From Burkholderia paludis (GTDB lineage Bacteria > Pseudomonadota > Gammaproteobacteria > Burkholderiales > Burkholderiaceae), in contig NZ_JPGL01000042.1 in assembly GCF_000732615.1 (NCBI RefSeq), positions 1-64,000 on the forward strand: a DNA stretch of 64,000 nucleotides, read 5' to 3'. Position numbers and translations under genes: made by a program. Positions within the stretch are counted from its first letter, which is position 1. Every line of letters starts with the position of its first letter. Shown here one piece after another: positions 18,771 through 30,841 of the stretch. Under the pieces are notes generated by a model, which had not been told where the DNA came from, searched no databases, and saw only the letters and a program-made list of their open reading frames with translations.

Positions 18771-19247
18771 TCAGATGTAGCTGACCGAGATGATTTCGTA
18801 CTCGCGCACGCCGCTCGGCGCCTGCACGGCCGCGACGTCGCCTTCGGTCTTGCCGATCAGTGCGCGCGCGATCGGCGAGCTGACCGAGATCAGGCCGTGA
18901 TCGATATCGGCTTCGTCGTCGCCGACGATCTGGTACTTGACGGTGTCGCCCGACTCGAGATCCTCGAGCTCGACCGTCGAGGCGAAGACCACGCGGCCTT
19001 CGGCGTCGAGCACGGCGGGATCGATGACCTGCGCGGCGGACAGCTTCGATTCGAGTTCCGCGATACGACCCTCAATGAAGCCCTGCTTTTCCTTCGCGGC
19101 ATCGTATTCGGCGTTTTCGGACAGGTCGCCCTGTGCGCGGGCCTCCGCGATCGCGTTGATCACGGCCGGCCGCTCGACGGACTTGAGGCGCTGCAATTCA
19201 TCGCGCAGGAGTCCTGCGCCACGCTTTGTCAACGGAATGGTGCTCAT
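18771..19247 (-). CDS. greA: Transcription elongation factor GreA
   Basis: GreA enters the secondary channel of RNA polymerase and stimulates cleavage of backtracked transcripts. The 158-aa protein has the N-terminal coiled coil with the tip acidic pair (DLSENAEYDAAKEKQGFIEGRI) and the C-terminal FKBP-like domain (SPIARALIGKTEGD). Length is standard. It follows carB by 118 bases, with a strong hairpin between, so it is transcribed either by read-through or from its own promoter just after that hairpin. Confidence 0.96.
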   Translation of the reverse strand: MSTIPLTKRGAGLLRDELQRLKSVERPAVINAIAEARAQGDLSENAEYDAAKEKQGFIEGRIAELESKLSAAQVIDPAVLDAEGRVVFASTVELEDLESGDTVKYQIVGDDEADIDHGLISVSSPIARALIGKTEGDVAAVQAPSGVREYEIISVSYI

Positions 19248-19274
19248 AAACGGCTCAATCGCTAAAAACGGCTA

Positions 19275-19335
19275 TAAAAAAAATCACCGCGATTAAGCGC
19301 ATTTCCGGCGAACCGGAAACGCCGCCTAATCGCGG
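19275..19335 (-). terminator. Terminator or attenuator between carB and greA
   Basis: Long imperfect hairpin: CCGCGATTA (19287-19295) pairs with TAATCGCGG (19327-19335), with an inner stem TTCCGG/CCGGAA around a CGAA loop. On the minus strand the stem is followed by TGATTTTTTTT, a good T tract. It lies right after the carB stop and before greA. Confidence 0.85.
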
Positions 19336-19365
19336 CACGTGTTGCTTCTACAGGTAACTGACCGC

Positions 19366-22620
<3,255 letters not shown>

Positions 22621-22669
22621 GGCTGGTGAATTCAATAAGTAATCGTTGTCGTGGGTCGGCCGGCGGCGC

Positions 22670-23329
22670 TCAGCTCAGGGTCGCGAGCGCCAGCTTCACC
22701 GAGAATCCGATGAACAGGCCGCCCACGCTGCTCGCCGCGCCTGCCGCAAGCTTGCGGCGGCGACGGAAATGCTCGGCGAGCCGCGCGCCCGCGAAGATCA
22801 GCGTGCTCAGGTACAGGAAGCTCGCGCATTGCGCGATCGCCCCGAGCACGACGAACGACAGCGCGGGATGCGGGAATGCCGGGTCGACGAACTGGATGAA
22901 GAACGAGATGAAGAACAGGATCGCCTTCGGGTTCAGCAGGCTCACGATCAGCGCCTTGCGGAACGGCCGCTCCGCATCGACCGAACGCGGCGCGTCGGCC
23001 GGCGCATGGGCCGGCGCGCGCAGCTTCTGCCACGCGCTGCGCAGCATGCCGGTGCCGATGTAGAGCAGATACGCGGCGCCGCCGTACTTGACGACGGAGA
23101 ACAGCAACGGGTTCGCCTTCAGCAGCGACGCGACGCCCGCGGCGGACAGCACCATCAGCACGGTGTCGCCGAGGAACACGCCGCAGGCCGCGCGGTAGCC
23201 GGCCTTCACGCCGCGCTGCGCCGCGAGCGACAGCACGTACATCGAGTTCGGCCCCGGCAGCAGGATGATGAAGATCACGCCGAACACGTAGGTCCAGATA
23301 TCCGTGATGCCGAGTGCGTGGCCGAACAT
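22670..23329 (-). CDS. leuE: LeuE/RhtB-type amino-acid exporter
   Basis: A 219-aa LysE-superfamily protein with six predicted membrane helices and the family signature FIILLPGPNSMYVL at residues 20-33. The best resemblance is to LeuE, the leucine exporter, though substrate cannot be read from sequence. The central loop between helices three and four is long and proline/alanine-rich. It sits between carA and carB (37- and 49-base gaps) on the same strand, so it is probably co-transcribed with the carbamoyl-phosphate genes. Confidence 0.82.
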   Translation of the reverse strand: MFGHALGITDIWTYVFGVIFIILLPGPNSMYVLSLAAQRGVKAGYRAACGVFLGDTVLMVLSAAGVASLLKANPLLFSVVKYGGAAYLLYIGTGMLRSAWQKLRAPAHAPADAPRSVDAERPFRKALIVSLLNPKAILFFISFFIQFVDPAFPHPALSFVVLGAIAQCASFLYLSTLIFAGARLAEHFRRRRKLAAGAASSVGGLFIGFSVKLALATLS

Positions 23330-23366
23330 GATGCGAATCTCCCGTTCTTCGGTTGCGTCGGTGACG

Positions 23367-24512
23367 TCAGGCGTTGTGCTGCTTCGCCGCGTCCATCAGC
23401 GCGGTGAAACGGTCGAACAGATAGCCGATGTCGTGCGGGCCGGGCGACGCTTCCGGGTGACCCTGGAAGCAGAACGCCGGCTTGTCGGTGAGCTCGAAGC
23501 CCTGCAGCGTGCCGTCGAACAGCGACACGTGCGTCACGCGCGCGTTGGCCGGCAGCGAGTCGGCGTCGACCGCGAAGCCGTGGTTCTGCGACGTGATCAC
23601 GACACGGCCGTCGCCGAGATCCTTCACCGGGTGGTTCGCGCCGTGGTGGCCGGTCTTCATCTTCAGCGTCTTCGCGCCGACCGCGAGGCCCATGATCTGG
23701 TGGCCCAGGCAGATGCCGAAGGTCGGCACGCCGCGCGCGATGAATTCCTTTGCGGCGGCGATCGCGTAGTCGCACGGCTCCGGATCGCCGGGGCCGTTCG
23801 ACAGGAAGATGCCGTCCGGATTCAGCGCGAGCGCATCGGCCGCGCTCGCCTGCGCGGGCAGGACCGTCACGTGGCAGCCGCGCTCCGCGAGCATGCGCAG
23901 GATGTTGTACTTGACGCCGAAATCGTACGCGACGACGCGATACTTCGGCGCTTCCTGCATGCCGTAGCCGCTGCCGAGGCGCCATTCGGTCTGCTTCCAC
24001 TCGAACGGCTTGTCGGTCGACACGACCTTCGCGAGATCCATGCCGGCAAGACCGGGGAACGAGCGCGCGAGCTCGATCGCCTTCTCCGCGTCGTCCGAGC
24101 CCGTCAGGATGCAGCCGTTCTGCGCGCCCTTGTCGCGCAGGATCCGGGTCAGCTTGCGGGTGTCGATACCGGCGATCGCGACGACGCCTTCGTCGCGCAG
24201 GTAATCGCCAAGCGTGCGGTCCATGCGGAAGTTCGACGCGAGCGAGGGCAGATCACGGATGATCAGGCCGGCGGCATGGACTTTCGTGGCTTCGACGTCC
24301 TCGGCGTTGACGCCGACGTTGCCGATATGCGGATAGGTGAGCGTGACGATCTGGCGCGAGTAGCTCGGATCGGTCAGGATTTCCTGATAGCCGGTGATCG
24401 CGGTATTGAACACGACTTCGCCGATCGTGTGGCCTTCGGCCCCGATCGAATAACCACGAAAGACCGTGCCGTCGGCGAGTGCAAGCAAGGCGGGAGTAAA
24501 AGACGGCAACAC
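23367..24512 (-). CDS. carA: Carbamoyl-phosphate synthase small subunit CarA
   Basis: CarA is the glutaminase that feeds ammonia through a tunnel to CarB. The 381-aa protein has the N-terminal CPSase_sm domain (LALADGTVFRGYSIGAEG) and a class I amidotransferase domain with nucleophile C268 in FGICLGHQ and the His/Glu pair in GHPEASPGPHD. The start is GTG 24512, with GGAG 6 bases upstream; the longer frame to 24773 runs back over the promoter and is rejected. A leader of about 225 nt precedes it. Confidence 0.96.
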   Translation of the reverse strand: MLPSFTPALLALADGTVFRGYSIGAEGHTIGEVVFNTAITGYQEILTDPSYSRQIVTLTYPHIGNVGVNAEDVEATKVHAAGLIIRDLPSLASNFRMDRTLGDYLRDEGVVAIAGIDTRKLTRILRDKGAQNGCILTGSDDAEKAIELARSFPGLAGMDLAKVVSTDKPFEWKQTEWRLGSGYGMQEAPKYRVVAYDFGVKYNILRMLAERGCHVTVLPAQASAADALALNPDGIFLSNGPGDPEPCDYAIAAAKEFIARGVPTFGICLGHQIMGLAVGAKTLKMKTGHHGANHPVKDLGDGRVVITSQNHGFAVDADSLPANARVTHVSLFDGTLQGFELTDKPAFCFQGHPEASPGPHDIGYLFDRFTALMDAAKQHNA

Positions 24513-24594
24513 GGGAGGCTCCTTGGGGAACACCCTGCTGCCGACCTGTTTACCCTGCCGCGCGAGCGCCGCGCTGCGTGAGCGCGCGTGGTCG

Positions 24595-24660
24595 CTAGCT
24601 GGACGCGGCTTGCGCTGCGAGCCGCGAACCCGGCGCGTGGCGCACGAGGCTTCGCGGCAT
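24595..24660 (-). CDS. Possible leader peptide upstream of carA (speculative)
   Basis: ATG at 24660 to TAG at 24595 encodes 21 residues (MPRSLVRHAPGSRLAAQAAS plus a final S), three of which are arginine. It lies inside the long carA leader. There is no strong ribosome site, so translation is uncertain. Arginine and pyrimidines are the usual effectors of carAB, so a translated leader would make regulatory sense, but this is inference only. Confidence 0.2.
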   Translation of the reverse strand: MPRSLVRHAPGSRLAAQAASS

Positions 24661-24743
24661 CGCCCGGCAGGCGGCGTGCGGCGGATGAACGGGATGAATG
24701 AGGTAGGCGCTAGGGTGCGAGGTTGATCAGCACAAACTTTCAA

Positions 24744-24773
24744 ATTATAGCCTGAAAACGGCCCTATCTTCAA
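24744..24773 (-). promoter_or_regulatory. Sigma70-like promoter of carA-leuE-carB
   Basis: On the minus strand TTGAAG (24773-24768) and a perfect TATAAT (24749-24744) are spaced by 18 bases. Transcription would begin near 24737, about 225 bases before the carA GTG. Confidence 0.75.
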
Positions 24774-24877
24774 TCGATATGGCGCGTCCGATCATGCACG
24801 CGCGGCGCCCGCCGGCGCGGCGCGACGTGCTGCGGCCCCGTTTCCGCGGCCGCCCTACCCGTCAGCGTACCGCCTGA

Positions 24878-26095
24878 TCAGTGTGCTTGGCCAGCGCCGC
24901 GCGCGGGCCATACGTACCAGACCGCGCTCGCGAGCTGCAGCGCGAGCAGCACGCCCCACGCGGTGAAATGCGCGACGGCCGGATAACGGCCGTCGACCGC
25001 CGGCCAGTGCGACAGCACCGCGCCGACGCCGATCTGGAATGCAAAGATCAGCAGGAAGATCACGAGCGTGAGCGTCGTGTTCGCCCGGCCGATCAGATGG
25101 GCGGGAAAGTGCCCCGCCATCACCGCGTAGGTCAGGATGCCGACGCCGCCGAACATCCCGTAGGCCGCCCACAGCACCGCCGGCGGCAGCGGCGCGCGCG
25201 CGACGATCGCGGCCTGGGTCGCGACGAACAGCGCCATGCCCACCCCGCAGAACGCGTAGACGGATACGCCGCGCCGCTCGAGCACGCGCGCCGCCGCGCC
25301 GAAACCGACGCAGCCGGCCATCATCGCGAAACCGAGCACCGACACGAGGCGCGCGGCATGCGGCGCATCGAACCCGGCGACGTCGCGCAGGTACGGCCCG
25401 ACCCACAGCGACTGCATCGCGTAGAACACGCCCTGCGTGACGACCGAGAACGACGCGATCTTCCAGAACGCACGGCTGCTCAGGATGTGCCACGTCCCCT
25501 TGAACTGACTGACGAGCCCGCCCTGGTGGCGCGCCTGCGCCGCTTCGGGCGCCCCGAGGCCGATCGAGGCCGCGACGGCCACCGTCAGCACCGCGAGACC
25601 GAAACAGATATCGCGCCAGCTCGTCCAGCCGAGCAGCCAGGTCAGCGGCGAGCCGACCACGACGCCGCCAAGGCCGCCCACGGCCATCACGAGACCGTTG
25701 ACGAGCGGCAGCCGGCCGACCGGGAAGTGCTGCGCGAGCGCCTTGAACGCCGCGCCGAGACAGACCGACACGCCCACGCCGATCAGCAGCCGGCCGGCCA
25801 TCATCGTGCCGAGGCTGTGCGCGGCGCCGAACACGGCCGCACCGGCTGCCGCGAACAGCAGCATGCCGGCCGTCACGCGGCGCGGGCCGAAATGGTCGAG
25901 CATCACGCCGGCCGGGATCTGCGCACCCGCGAAGCCGAGGAAATACAGACTCGTGAGCAGGCCGAGATCGGCGGCGGACAGCCCGAGTTCGTGCGTGACG
26001 AACGGCGCGAAGCCCAGATTGACGCCGCGAAACACGTACGACACGAAATACCCGACCGAAAACAGCGCGAGCACCCTCACCTGCACCGACGACAT
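24878..26095 (-). CDS. MFS transporter of unknown substrate
   Basis: A 405-aa protein with about twelve membrane helices and the MFS loop motif between helices two and three (GVMLDHFGPRRV). The first helices read ALFSVGYFVSYVFRGVN and LGLLTSLYFLGFAGAQIPAG. Sequence places it among organic-solute or drug:proton carriers, but the substrate cannot be told. GAGGGG precedes the ATG. It is a single gene, shielded from mltD by a strong terminator and followed by the carA promoter region. Confidence 0.8.
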   Translation of the reverse strand: MSSVQVRVLALFSVGYFVSYVFRGVNLGFAPFVTHELGLSAADLGLLTSLYFLGFAGAQIPAGVMLDHFGPRRVTAGMLLFAAAGAAVFGAAHSLGTMMAGRLLIGVGVSVCLGAAFKALAQHFPVGRLPLVNGLVMAVGGLGGVVVGSPLTWLLGWTSWRDICFGLAVLTVAVAASIGLGAPEAAQARHQGGLVSQFKGTWHILSSRAFWKIASFSVVTQGVFYAMQSLWVGPYLRDVAGFDAPHAARLVSVLGFAMMAGCVGFGAAARVLERRGVSVYAFCGVGMALFVATQAAIVARAPLPPAVLWAAYGMFGGVGILTYAVMAGHFPAHLIGRANTTLTLVIFLLIFAFQIGVGAVLSHWPAVDGRYPAVAHFTAWGVLLALQLASAVWYVWPARGAGQAH

Positions 26096-26154
26096 CGCTT
26101 CCCCTCGTTATGTGAAGATTTCCGGCGCGGCGCCCGCGCGCCGCGCACAAACGA

Positions 26155-26182
26155 AAACGCCGTCACCTCGGTGACGGCGTTT
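26155..26182 (-). terminator. Terminator after mltD
   Basis: AAACGCCGTCACC (26155-26167) and GGTGACGGCGTTT (26170-26182) form a 13-bp inverted repeat; on the minus strand it is followed by TCGTTTG. It lies 70 bases after the mltD stop and before the MFS gene. Confidence 0.8.
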
Positions 26183-26252
26183 CGTCGCATTTGATCGGAT
26201 GATAACGCAATCGCGCGAACCGGGCCGGCCGCGCGACGCGTGCGCGACCGCG

Positions 26253-27812
26253 TTACTTCTTCTTGCCCTTGTGCTCCGCCTTCGCGGGCGCCGCCTTCGA
26301 CGACTTGGCAGCCGGCTTGGCCGCGGCGCGCTTCGCGCCGTGCGCGGACTTGCCGCCCACCGCCAGGCTCGCGCGCTCGATGTGCGCGCCGCCGACCGAC
26401 GTCGCGATCCGTTCGGGCCCCGGCTCGGCCGGCACCGCGCGGCCGACCGGCACGTGCAGCACGAGCGCCTGGCCCGGCATCGCGAGATCCCGGTGCGTGC
26501 GATTCCAGGCCTTGAGCTGGCCGACCGACACCCCGTAGCGGCCGGCGATCGCCGCCATCGACTGCTTGCGGCGCACGCGGATCAGCATCTTGCGCGTGTC
26601 GGGCACGTCGGGTTCCATCGCGAGTACGCCGTTTTCGGCGACATCGGCGCTGATGTCCTCGTCGTCGTCGCCGCCGCGCGGCACGACGATCGTCGAGCCC
26701 GGCTTCAGGCGCATGCCGGCCGGAATCTTGTTGACCGCCATCAGCGTATCGGCGTCCACGCCGATCTTCTCGGCGATCGCGGCCGGCCGCGCGCGCTCGC
26801 TGACCGTATAGGTGGTCCAGGACGAAAGCTGGCCGTTGTAGGCCTTCAGGTTCTTCTCGAACGCCGACGCGTTGTCGAACGGCAGCAGGATCTGCGGCTC
26901 GGTCGCACCGAGGATCACCGGCTTCGAGAACGACGGGTTCAGCGAGCGGAATTCGTCGAGCGACAGGTTCGCGAGCTTCGCGGCGATCTCCACGTCGATG
27001 TCGCGCGACGTCGTGACCGTCACGAAATACGGGTGGTTCGGGATGTCCGGCAGCGTCAGGCCGTACTGCTGCGGGCTCGCGATGATGTTCTTCACCGCCT
27101 GCAGCTTCGGCACGTAGTTGCGCGTCTCGTTCGGCATCCGCAGGCTCTGGTAGTCGGTCGGCAGACCGGCCGCCTGGTTGCGCGCGATCGCGCGCTGCAC
27201 GTTGCCCTCGCCCCAGTTGTACGCGGCCAGCGCCAGGTACCAGTCGCCGAACATGTCATGCAGGCGCGACAGGTAGTCGAGCGCGGCGCTCGTCGACGCG
27301 AGCACGTCGCGGCGCTCGTCCTGCCACATGTTGCGCTTCAGGTTGTACGTGCGGCCCGTGCCGGGCATGAACTGCCACATGCCGGCCGCCTTCGCGACCG
27401 ACAGCGCCTGCGGGTTGTACGCGGACTCGATGAACGGCAGCAGCGCAAGCTCGGTCGGCATGTGCCGCGCCTCGAGCTCCTCGACGATGTGATACAGGTA
27501 CTTCTGCGAACGCTCGGTCATGCGCTGCACGTAATCGGGCCGCTGCGTGTACCAGGTCGTCTGCATGTCGACCAGGTCGCTCTGCAGGTCGGGCATCTGG
27601 AAGCCGCGACGAATGCGCCCCCAGAGATCGGAGTCCGCGCTGGTCAGGTCGCCGACGGATTGCTTGTCGACGTCGACGGTTTCCTTGGCAGTGGCTGATT
27701 TACGGAGGTAGCTGGACGTCGCCTGCGAATCGGCGGCGTTGTTGGCGACAGGCGGCTGGCTCGCACAGGCGGCGAGCAGCAGAACCACCATCGCACTCAA
27801 TATAAGTCGCAT
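26253..27812 (-). CDS. mltD: Membrane-bound lytic murein transglycosylase D
   Basis: MltD cleaves peptidoglycan glycan strands, forming 1,6-anhydro ends, from the outer membrane. The 519-aa precursor has a lipoprotein signal ending in LLAAC (lipid-modified C16), a transglycosylase domain with catalytic E129 in PFIESAYNP and the motifs AAGMWQFMPGTGR and ALAAYNWGEGNV, then two LysM-like peptidoglycan-binding repeats (YTVSERARPAAIAEKIGVD; RVRRKQSMAAIAGRYGV). The C-terminus is a lysine/alanine-rich tail that may bind cell-wall or membrane polyanions. It is a single gene with a 150-base upstream gap and its own terminator. Confidence 0.94.
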   Translation of the reverse strand: MRLILSAMVVLLLAACASQPPVANNAADSQATSSYLRKSATAKETVDVDKQSVGDLTSADSDLWGRIRRGFQMPDLQSDLVDMQTTWYTQRPDYVQRMTERSQKYLYHIVEELEARHMPTELALLPFIESAYNPQALSVAKAAGMWQFMPGTGRTYNLKRNMWQDERRDVLASTSAALDYLSRLHDMFGDWYLALAAYNWGEGNVQRAIARNQAAGLPTDYQSLRMPNETRNYVPKLQAVKNIIASPQQYGLTLPDIPNHPYFVTVTTSRDIDVEIAAKLANLSLDEFRSLNPSFSKPVILGATEPQILLPFDNASAFEKNLKAYNGQLSSWTTYTVSERARPAAIAEKIGVDADTLMAVNKIPAGMRLKPGSTIVVPRGGDDDEDISADVAENGVLAMEPDVPDTRKMLIRVRRKQSMAAIAGRYGVSVGQLKAWNRTHRDLAMPGQALVLHVPVGRAVPAEPGPERIATSVGGAHIERASLAVGGKSAHGAKRAAAKPAAKSSKAAPAKAEHKGKKK

Positions 27813-27963
27813 GAAAATCTCGGCTTCCGACGGCTGGAAATTGCAGGCGATACTACGGAAGTGCGTGCTTCACGTCAATAAAAACACCGAAAACTCAGCG
27901 AAATCCTACATTTGGAGCAATTTTTACAGACACCGCTTGAGCTTTGGAGTCCTCCGGAAATGA

Positions 27964-28770
27964 TCACCGGAACCGGTTTTTCCACTCTCGCATCAGCGTG
28001 AACGCCGCCAGTCGATCCGGCACTGTTTCGTGCAGTTCGGCTTCAAGCGTCGCGCGGATCGCATCGCTGTCCGCCCGCATGAACGGGTTAACGGCGCGTT
28101 CGTGCGCGATCGTAGTGGGCAGCGTCGGCACGCCGCGCGCGCGCAGCGCCTGTGCGTCGTCGCGCCACGCGGCGAGCGCCGCGTTGCCGGGCTCGCATGC
28201 GAGCGCGAAGCGGATGTTCGACAGCGTGTATTCGTGGGCGCAGTGCACGCGCGTGTCGCCGGGCAGCGCCGCGAGCGCGTCGAGCGACGCGAGCATCTGC
28301 GCGGGCGTGCCTTCGAACAGGCGGCCGCAGCCGCACGAGAACAAGGTGTCGCCGCAGAACACGTGCGGCACCGCAGCGCCCTGCCCGGCCGCCTGGAAGT
28401 AGGCGATGTGGCCGCGCGTATGGCCGGGCACGTCGAGCACGTCGAACGCGACGGCCGGCGCGTCGAGCACCACGCGCGCGCCGCCGGACAGCGGCCGCGT
28501 GACCACGCCGATCGCCTCGGCCGCCGGGCCGTAAACGGCGAGCGGAACATCGGCCGGTTGGCTATCGCGCAGTGCCGCGACACCGCCGACGTGGTCGGCA
28601 TGGTGGTGCGTGAGTAAAATAGCGGTCAACCGCCAGCCTCGTTCGGCAAGAACCCGGCGCACGGGCGCGGCTTCACCCGGATCGACGGCGATCGCATCGC
28701 GGCCGTCCGAGACGAGCCAGATATAGTTGTCTTCGAATGCCGGCACCGGCACGTATTCCAGCTCGTTCAT
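27964..28770 (-). CDS. gloB: Hydroxyacylglutathione hydrolase (glyoxalase II)
   Basis: GloB hydrolyses S-lactoylglutathione to lactate and glutathione, the second step of methylglyoxal detoxification. The 268-aa protein has the metallo-beta-lactamase motif THHHADH at 54-60, further metal ligands in VPGHTRGHIAYF and FCGDTLFSCGCGRLFEG, and the C-terminal glutathione-binding region (HEYTLSNIRFAL). ATG 28770 gives the usual length and N-terminus; the longer frame to 29595 is the complement of the methyltransferase gene. Divergent from that gene by 18 bases. Confidence 0.95.
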   Translation of the reverse strand: MNELEYVPVPAFEDNYIWLVSDGRDAIAVDPGEAAPVRRVLAERGWRLTAILLTHHHADHVGGVAALRDSQPADVPLAVYGPAAEAIGVVTRPLSGGARVVLDAPAVAFDVLDVPGHTRGHIAYFQAAGQGAAVPHVFCGDTLFSCGCGRLFEGTPAQMLASLDALAALPGDTRVHCAHEYTLSNIRFALACEPGNAALAAWRDDAQALRARGVPTLPTTIAHERAVNPFMRADSDAIRATLEAELHETVPDRLAAFTLMREWKNRFR

Positions 28771-28788
28771 GGGCGCGCAATCATCGTT

Positions 28789-29601
28789 ATGTCTGACCGA
28801 CAAATTATAGACTGGCCCGCCTGGACCGACTCGCCGCCCGGCCGCTACGTGCTGGGCTGGGAGCAGGCGCAGCTCGACCGGATCGTGTCCGACGTCTTCG
28901 GGTTCCACGCGCTGCAGCTCGGCCTGCCGCAGCTCGACGCGCTGCGCGAGAACCGCATGCCGTATCGCGGCCTCGTGCTCGATCCGGCGAGCGGCGCGAG
29001 CGCGCCGTACCAGTATCCGTGGGCGCGCGAGGCGCACACGCCCGAGCACGCGCCCGACGGGCGCAGCACGACCTGGTGCGACCTGCTCGACCTGCCGTTC
29101 GAGTCGCAGAGCGTCGACCTGATCGTGATGCCGCATACGCTCGAATTCACGTCCGACCCGCACCGCCTGCTGCGCGAGGCCGAACGCGTGCTGATGCCGG
29201 AAGGCCAGCTCGTCATCACCGGCTTCAATTCGCTGAGCCTGTGGGGCATGCGGCAATCGTTCGGGCGCATGGCGAACCATCCGTTCGTGCCGGCCGCGCG
29301 CGACCAGATCGCGTTCATCCGGCTCAAGGACTGGATCAAGCTGCTCGGCTTCGACCTCGAACGCGGCCGTTTCGGCTGCTACCGGCCGCCGCTCGCCACC
29401 GACAAGTGGCTGGCCCGCTACGGCTTCATGGAAGCCGCCGGCGACCGCTGGTGGCCGATCTTCGGCGCCGTCTACATGGTGACGGCCGTCAAGCGCGTGC
29501 GCGGCATGCGCCTTGTCGGCCAGATCAGGATGAAGAAGCCCGTGCTCGCGCCGGGCCTGACGCCGGCGGCCTCCCCGACCACCCATCAAGAACACTCATG
29601 A
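28789..29601 (+). CDS. SAM-dependent methyltransferase (type 11, YafS-like)
   Basis: A 270-aa class I methyltransferase with a compact AdoMet domain: DLLDLPFESQSVDLIVMPHTLEF, LLREAERVLMPEGQLVITGFN. It resembles E. coli YafS, which is likewise located between gloB and rnhA, so this is a conserved neighbourhood. Substrate is unknown. The stop overlaps the rnhA start (ATGA at 29598-29601), implying translational coupling. Confidence 0.85.
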   Translation: MSDRQIIDWPAWTDSPPGRYVLGWEQAQLDRIVSDVFGFHALQLGLPQLDALRENRMPYRGLVLDPASGASAPYQYPWAREAHTPEHAPDGRSTTWCDLLDLPFESQSVDLIVMPHTLEFTSDPHRLLREAERVLMPEGQLVITGFNSLSLWGMRQSFGRMANHPFVPAARDQIAFIRLKDWIKLLGFDLERGRFGCYRPPLATDKWLARYGFMEAAGDRWWPIFGAVYMVTAVKRVRGMRLVGQIRMKKPVLAPGLTPAASPTTHQEHS

Positions 29602-30041
29602 CCACCGATACCATCGACATCTATACCGACGGCGCCTGCAAGGGCAACCCCGGCCCCGGCGGCTGGGGCGCACTGATGCGCTACGGCGACCGCGAAAAGG
29701 AACTGTTCGGCGGCGAGCCCAACACGACCAACAACCGCATGGAGCTGATGGGCGTGATCGCCGCGCTCGAGGCGCTGAAGCGGCCGTGCCAGGTGATCGT
29801 GCACACCGACTCGCAATACGTGCAGAAAGGCATCAGCGAGTGGATCCACGGCTGGAAGAAGAAAGGCTGGATCACCGCGGCGAAGACGCCCGTGAAGAAC
29901 GCCGACCTGTGGAAGCGGCTCGACGCGCTCGTCGCGCAGCACGAGGTCGAGTGGCGCTGGGTCAAGGGCCACGCGGGCCATCCCGAAAACGAGCGCGCCG
30001 ACGCGCTCGCGAATCGCGGCGTCGAATCGCTCACGGCCTGA
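29598..30041 (+). CDS. rnhA: Ribonuclease HI
   Basis: RNase HI cuts the RNA of RNA-DNA hybrids. The 147-aa protein carries all four catalytic acids in the expected contexts: D11 (IYTDGACKGNPGPGG), E49 (NNRMELMG), D71 (HTDSQYV) and D135 (NERADALA), plus the basic protrusion (HGWKKKGWITAAKTPVKN) and the WVKGHAGH loop. The ATG is chosen at the ATGA overlap with the methyltransferase stop; the same frame is open far upstream but only through that gene. dnaQ follows 38 bases on, as in E. coli. Confidence 0.97.
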   Translation: MTTDTIDIYTDGACKGNPGPGGWGALMRYGDREKELFGGEPNTTNNRMELMGVIAALEALKRPCQVIVHTDSQYVQKGISEWIHGWKKKGWITAAKTPVKNADLWKRLDALVAQHEVEWRWVKGHAGHPENERADALANRGVESLTA

Positions 30042-30079
30042 GCACCGGCCGCTCCCCTGTTTTCCTTGTTTTTCCCGAC

Positions 30080-30814
30080 ATGCGCCAGATCATTCTCGAT
30101 ACCGAAACCACCGGCCTGAACGCCCGCACGGGCGACCGCCTCATCGAAATCGGCTGCGTCGAGCTGCTGAACCGGCGGCTCACCGGCAACAACCTGCATT
30201 TCTACGTGAACCCCGAGCGCGACAGCGATCCGGGCGCGCTGGCGGTGCACGGCCTCACGACCGAATTCCTCAGCGACAAGCCGAAGTTCGCGGAAGTCGC
30301 TAACCAGATTCGCGATTTCGTGCAGGACGCCGAGCTGATCATCCACAACGCGCCGTTCGACCTCGGGTTCCTCGACGCCGAATTCTCGCGGCTCGGCCTG
30401 CCGCCGTTCACCGAGCATTGCGGCGGCGTGATCGACACGCTGGTGCAGGCCAAGCAGATGTTCCCCGGCAAGCGCAACTCGCTCGACGCGCTGTGCGACC
30501 GCTTCGGCATCAGCAACGCGCACCGTACGCTGCACGGCGCGCTGCTCGACTCGGAACTGCTCGCCGAGGTGTATCTCGCGATGACGCGCGGCCAGGACAG
30601 CCTCGTGATCGACATGCTCGACGACGCGGGCGCCGACGGCGGCGCGGGCAACGGCCAGCGCGTGTCGCTCGCCGCGCTCGACCTGGCCGTGGTGACCGCG
30701 AGCGACGACGAACTTGCCGCGCACCACGCGCAACTCGACGAGCTCGACAAATCGGTCAAGGGCACCTGCGTATGGCGCAAGCCCGCCGACGCGGGCGCCG
30801 CCGAGCCGGCCTGA
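30080..30814 (+). CDS. dnaQ: DNA polymerase III epsilon subunit (proofreading exonuclease)
   Basis: DnaQ is the 3'-5' proofreading exonuclease of the replicative polymerase. The 244-aa protein has ExoI LDTETTG (D7, E9), ExoII HNAPFDLGFLD and ExoIII-epsilon HRTLHGALLDSELLAEVY, in the expected order. The C-terminal 60 residues would bind the alpha subunit. The start at ATG 30080 places the ExoI motif at residue 6; the upstream open frame overlaps rnhA. Probably co-transcribed with rnhA. Confidence 0.96.
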   Translation: MRQIILDTETTGLNARTGDRLIEIGCVELLNRRLTGNNLHFYVNPERDSDPGALAVHGLTTEFLSDKPKFAEVANQIRDFVQDAELIIHNAPFDLGFLDAEFSRLGLPPFTEHCGGVIDTLVQAKQMFPGKRNSLDALCDRFGISNAHRTLHGALLDSELLAEVYLAMTRGQDSLVIDMLDDAGADGGAGNGQRVSLAALDLAVVTASDDELAAHHAQLDELDKSVKGTCVWRKPADAGAAEPA

Positions 30815-30841
30815 CGCACCCGGCCCGCGCCGCAGTCGCGC

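Larger units (their letters stand above)
24513..24877. other. carA leader and promoter region
   Basis: This 365-base gap separates carA from the upstream MFS gene. It holds the carA promoter at 24744-24773 and a leader of about 225 nt. The leader contains a possible 21-codon reading frame at 24660-24595 and GC-rich inverted repeats. The part from 24774 to 24877 shows no feature I can name. Confidence 0.6.

Noticed and set aside
26155..26182. Long inverted repeat considered as an IS end or REP element
   Set aside because: Single copy in the window, located right after the mltD stop and followed by T on the minus strand; a terminator explains it.
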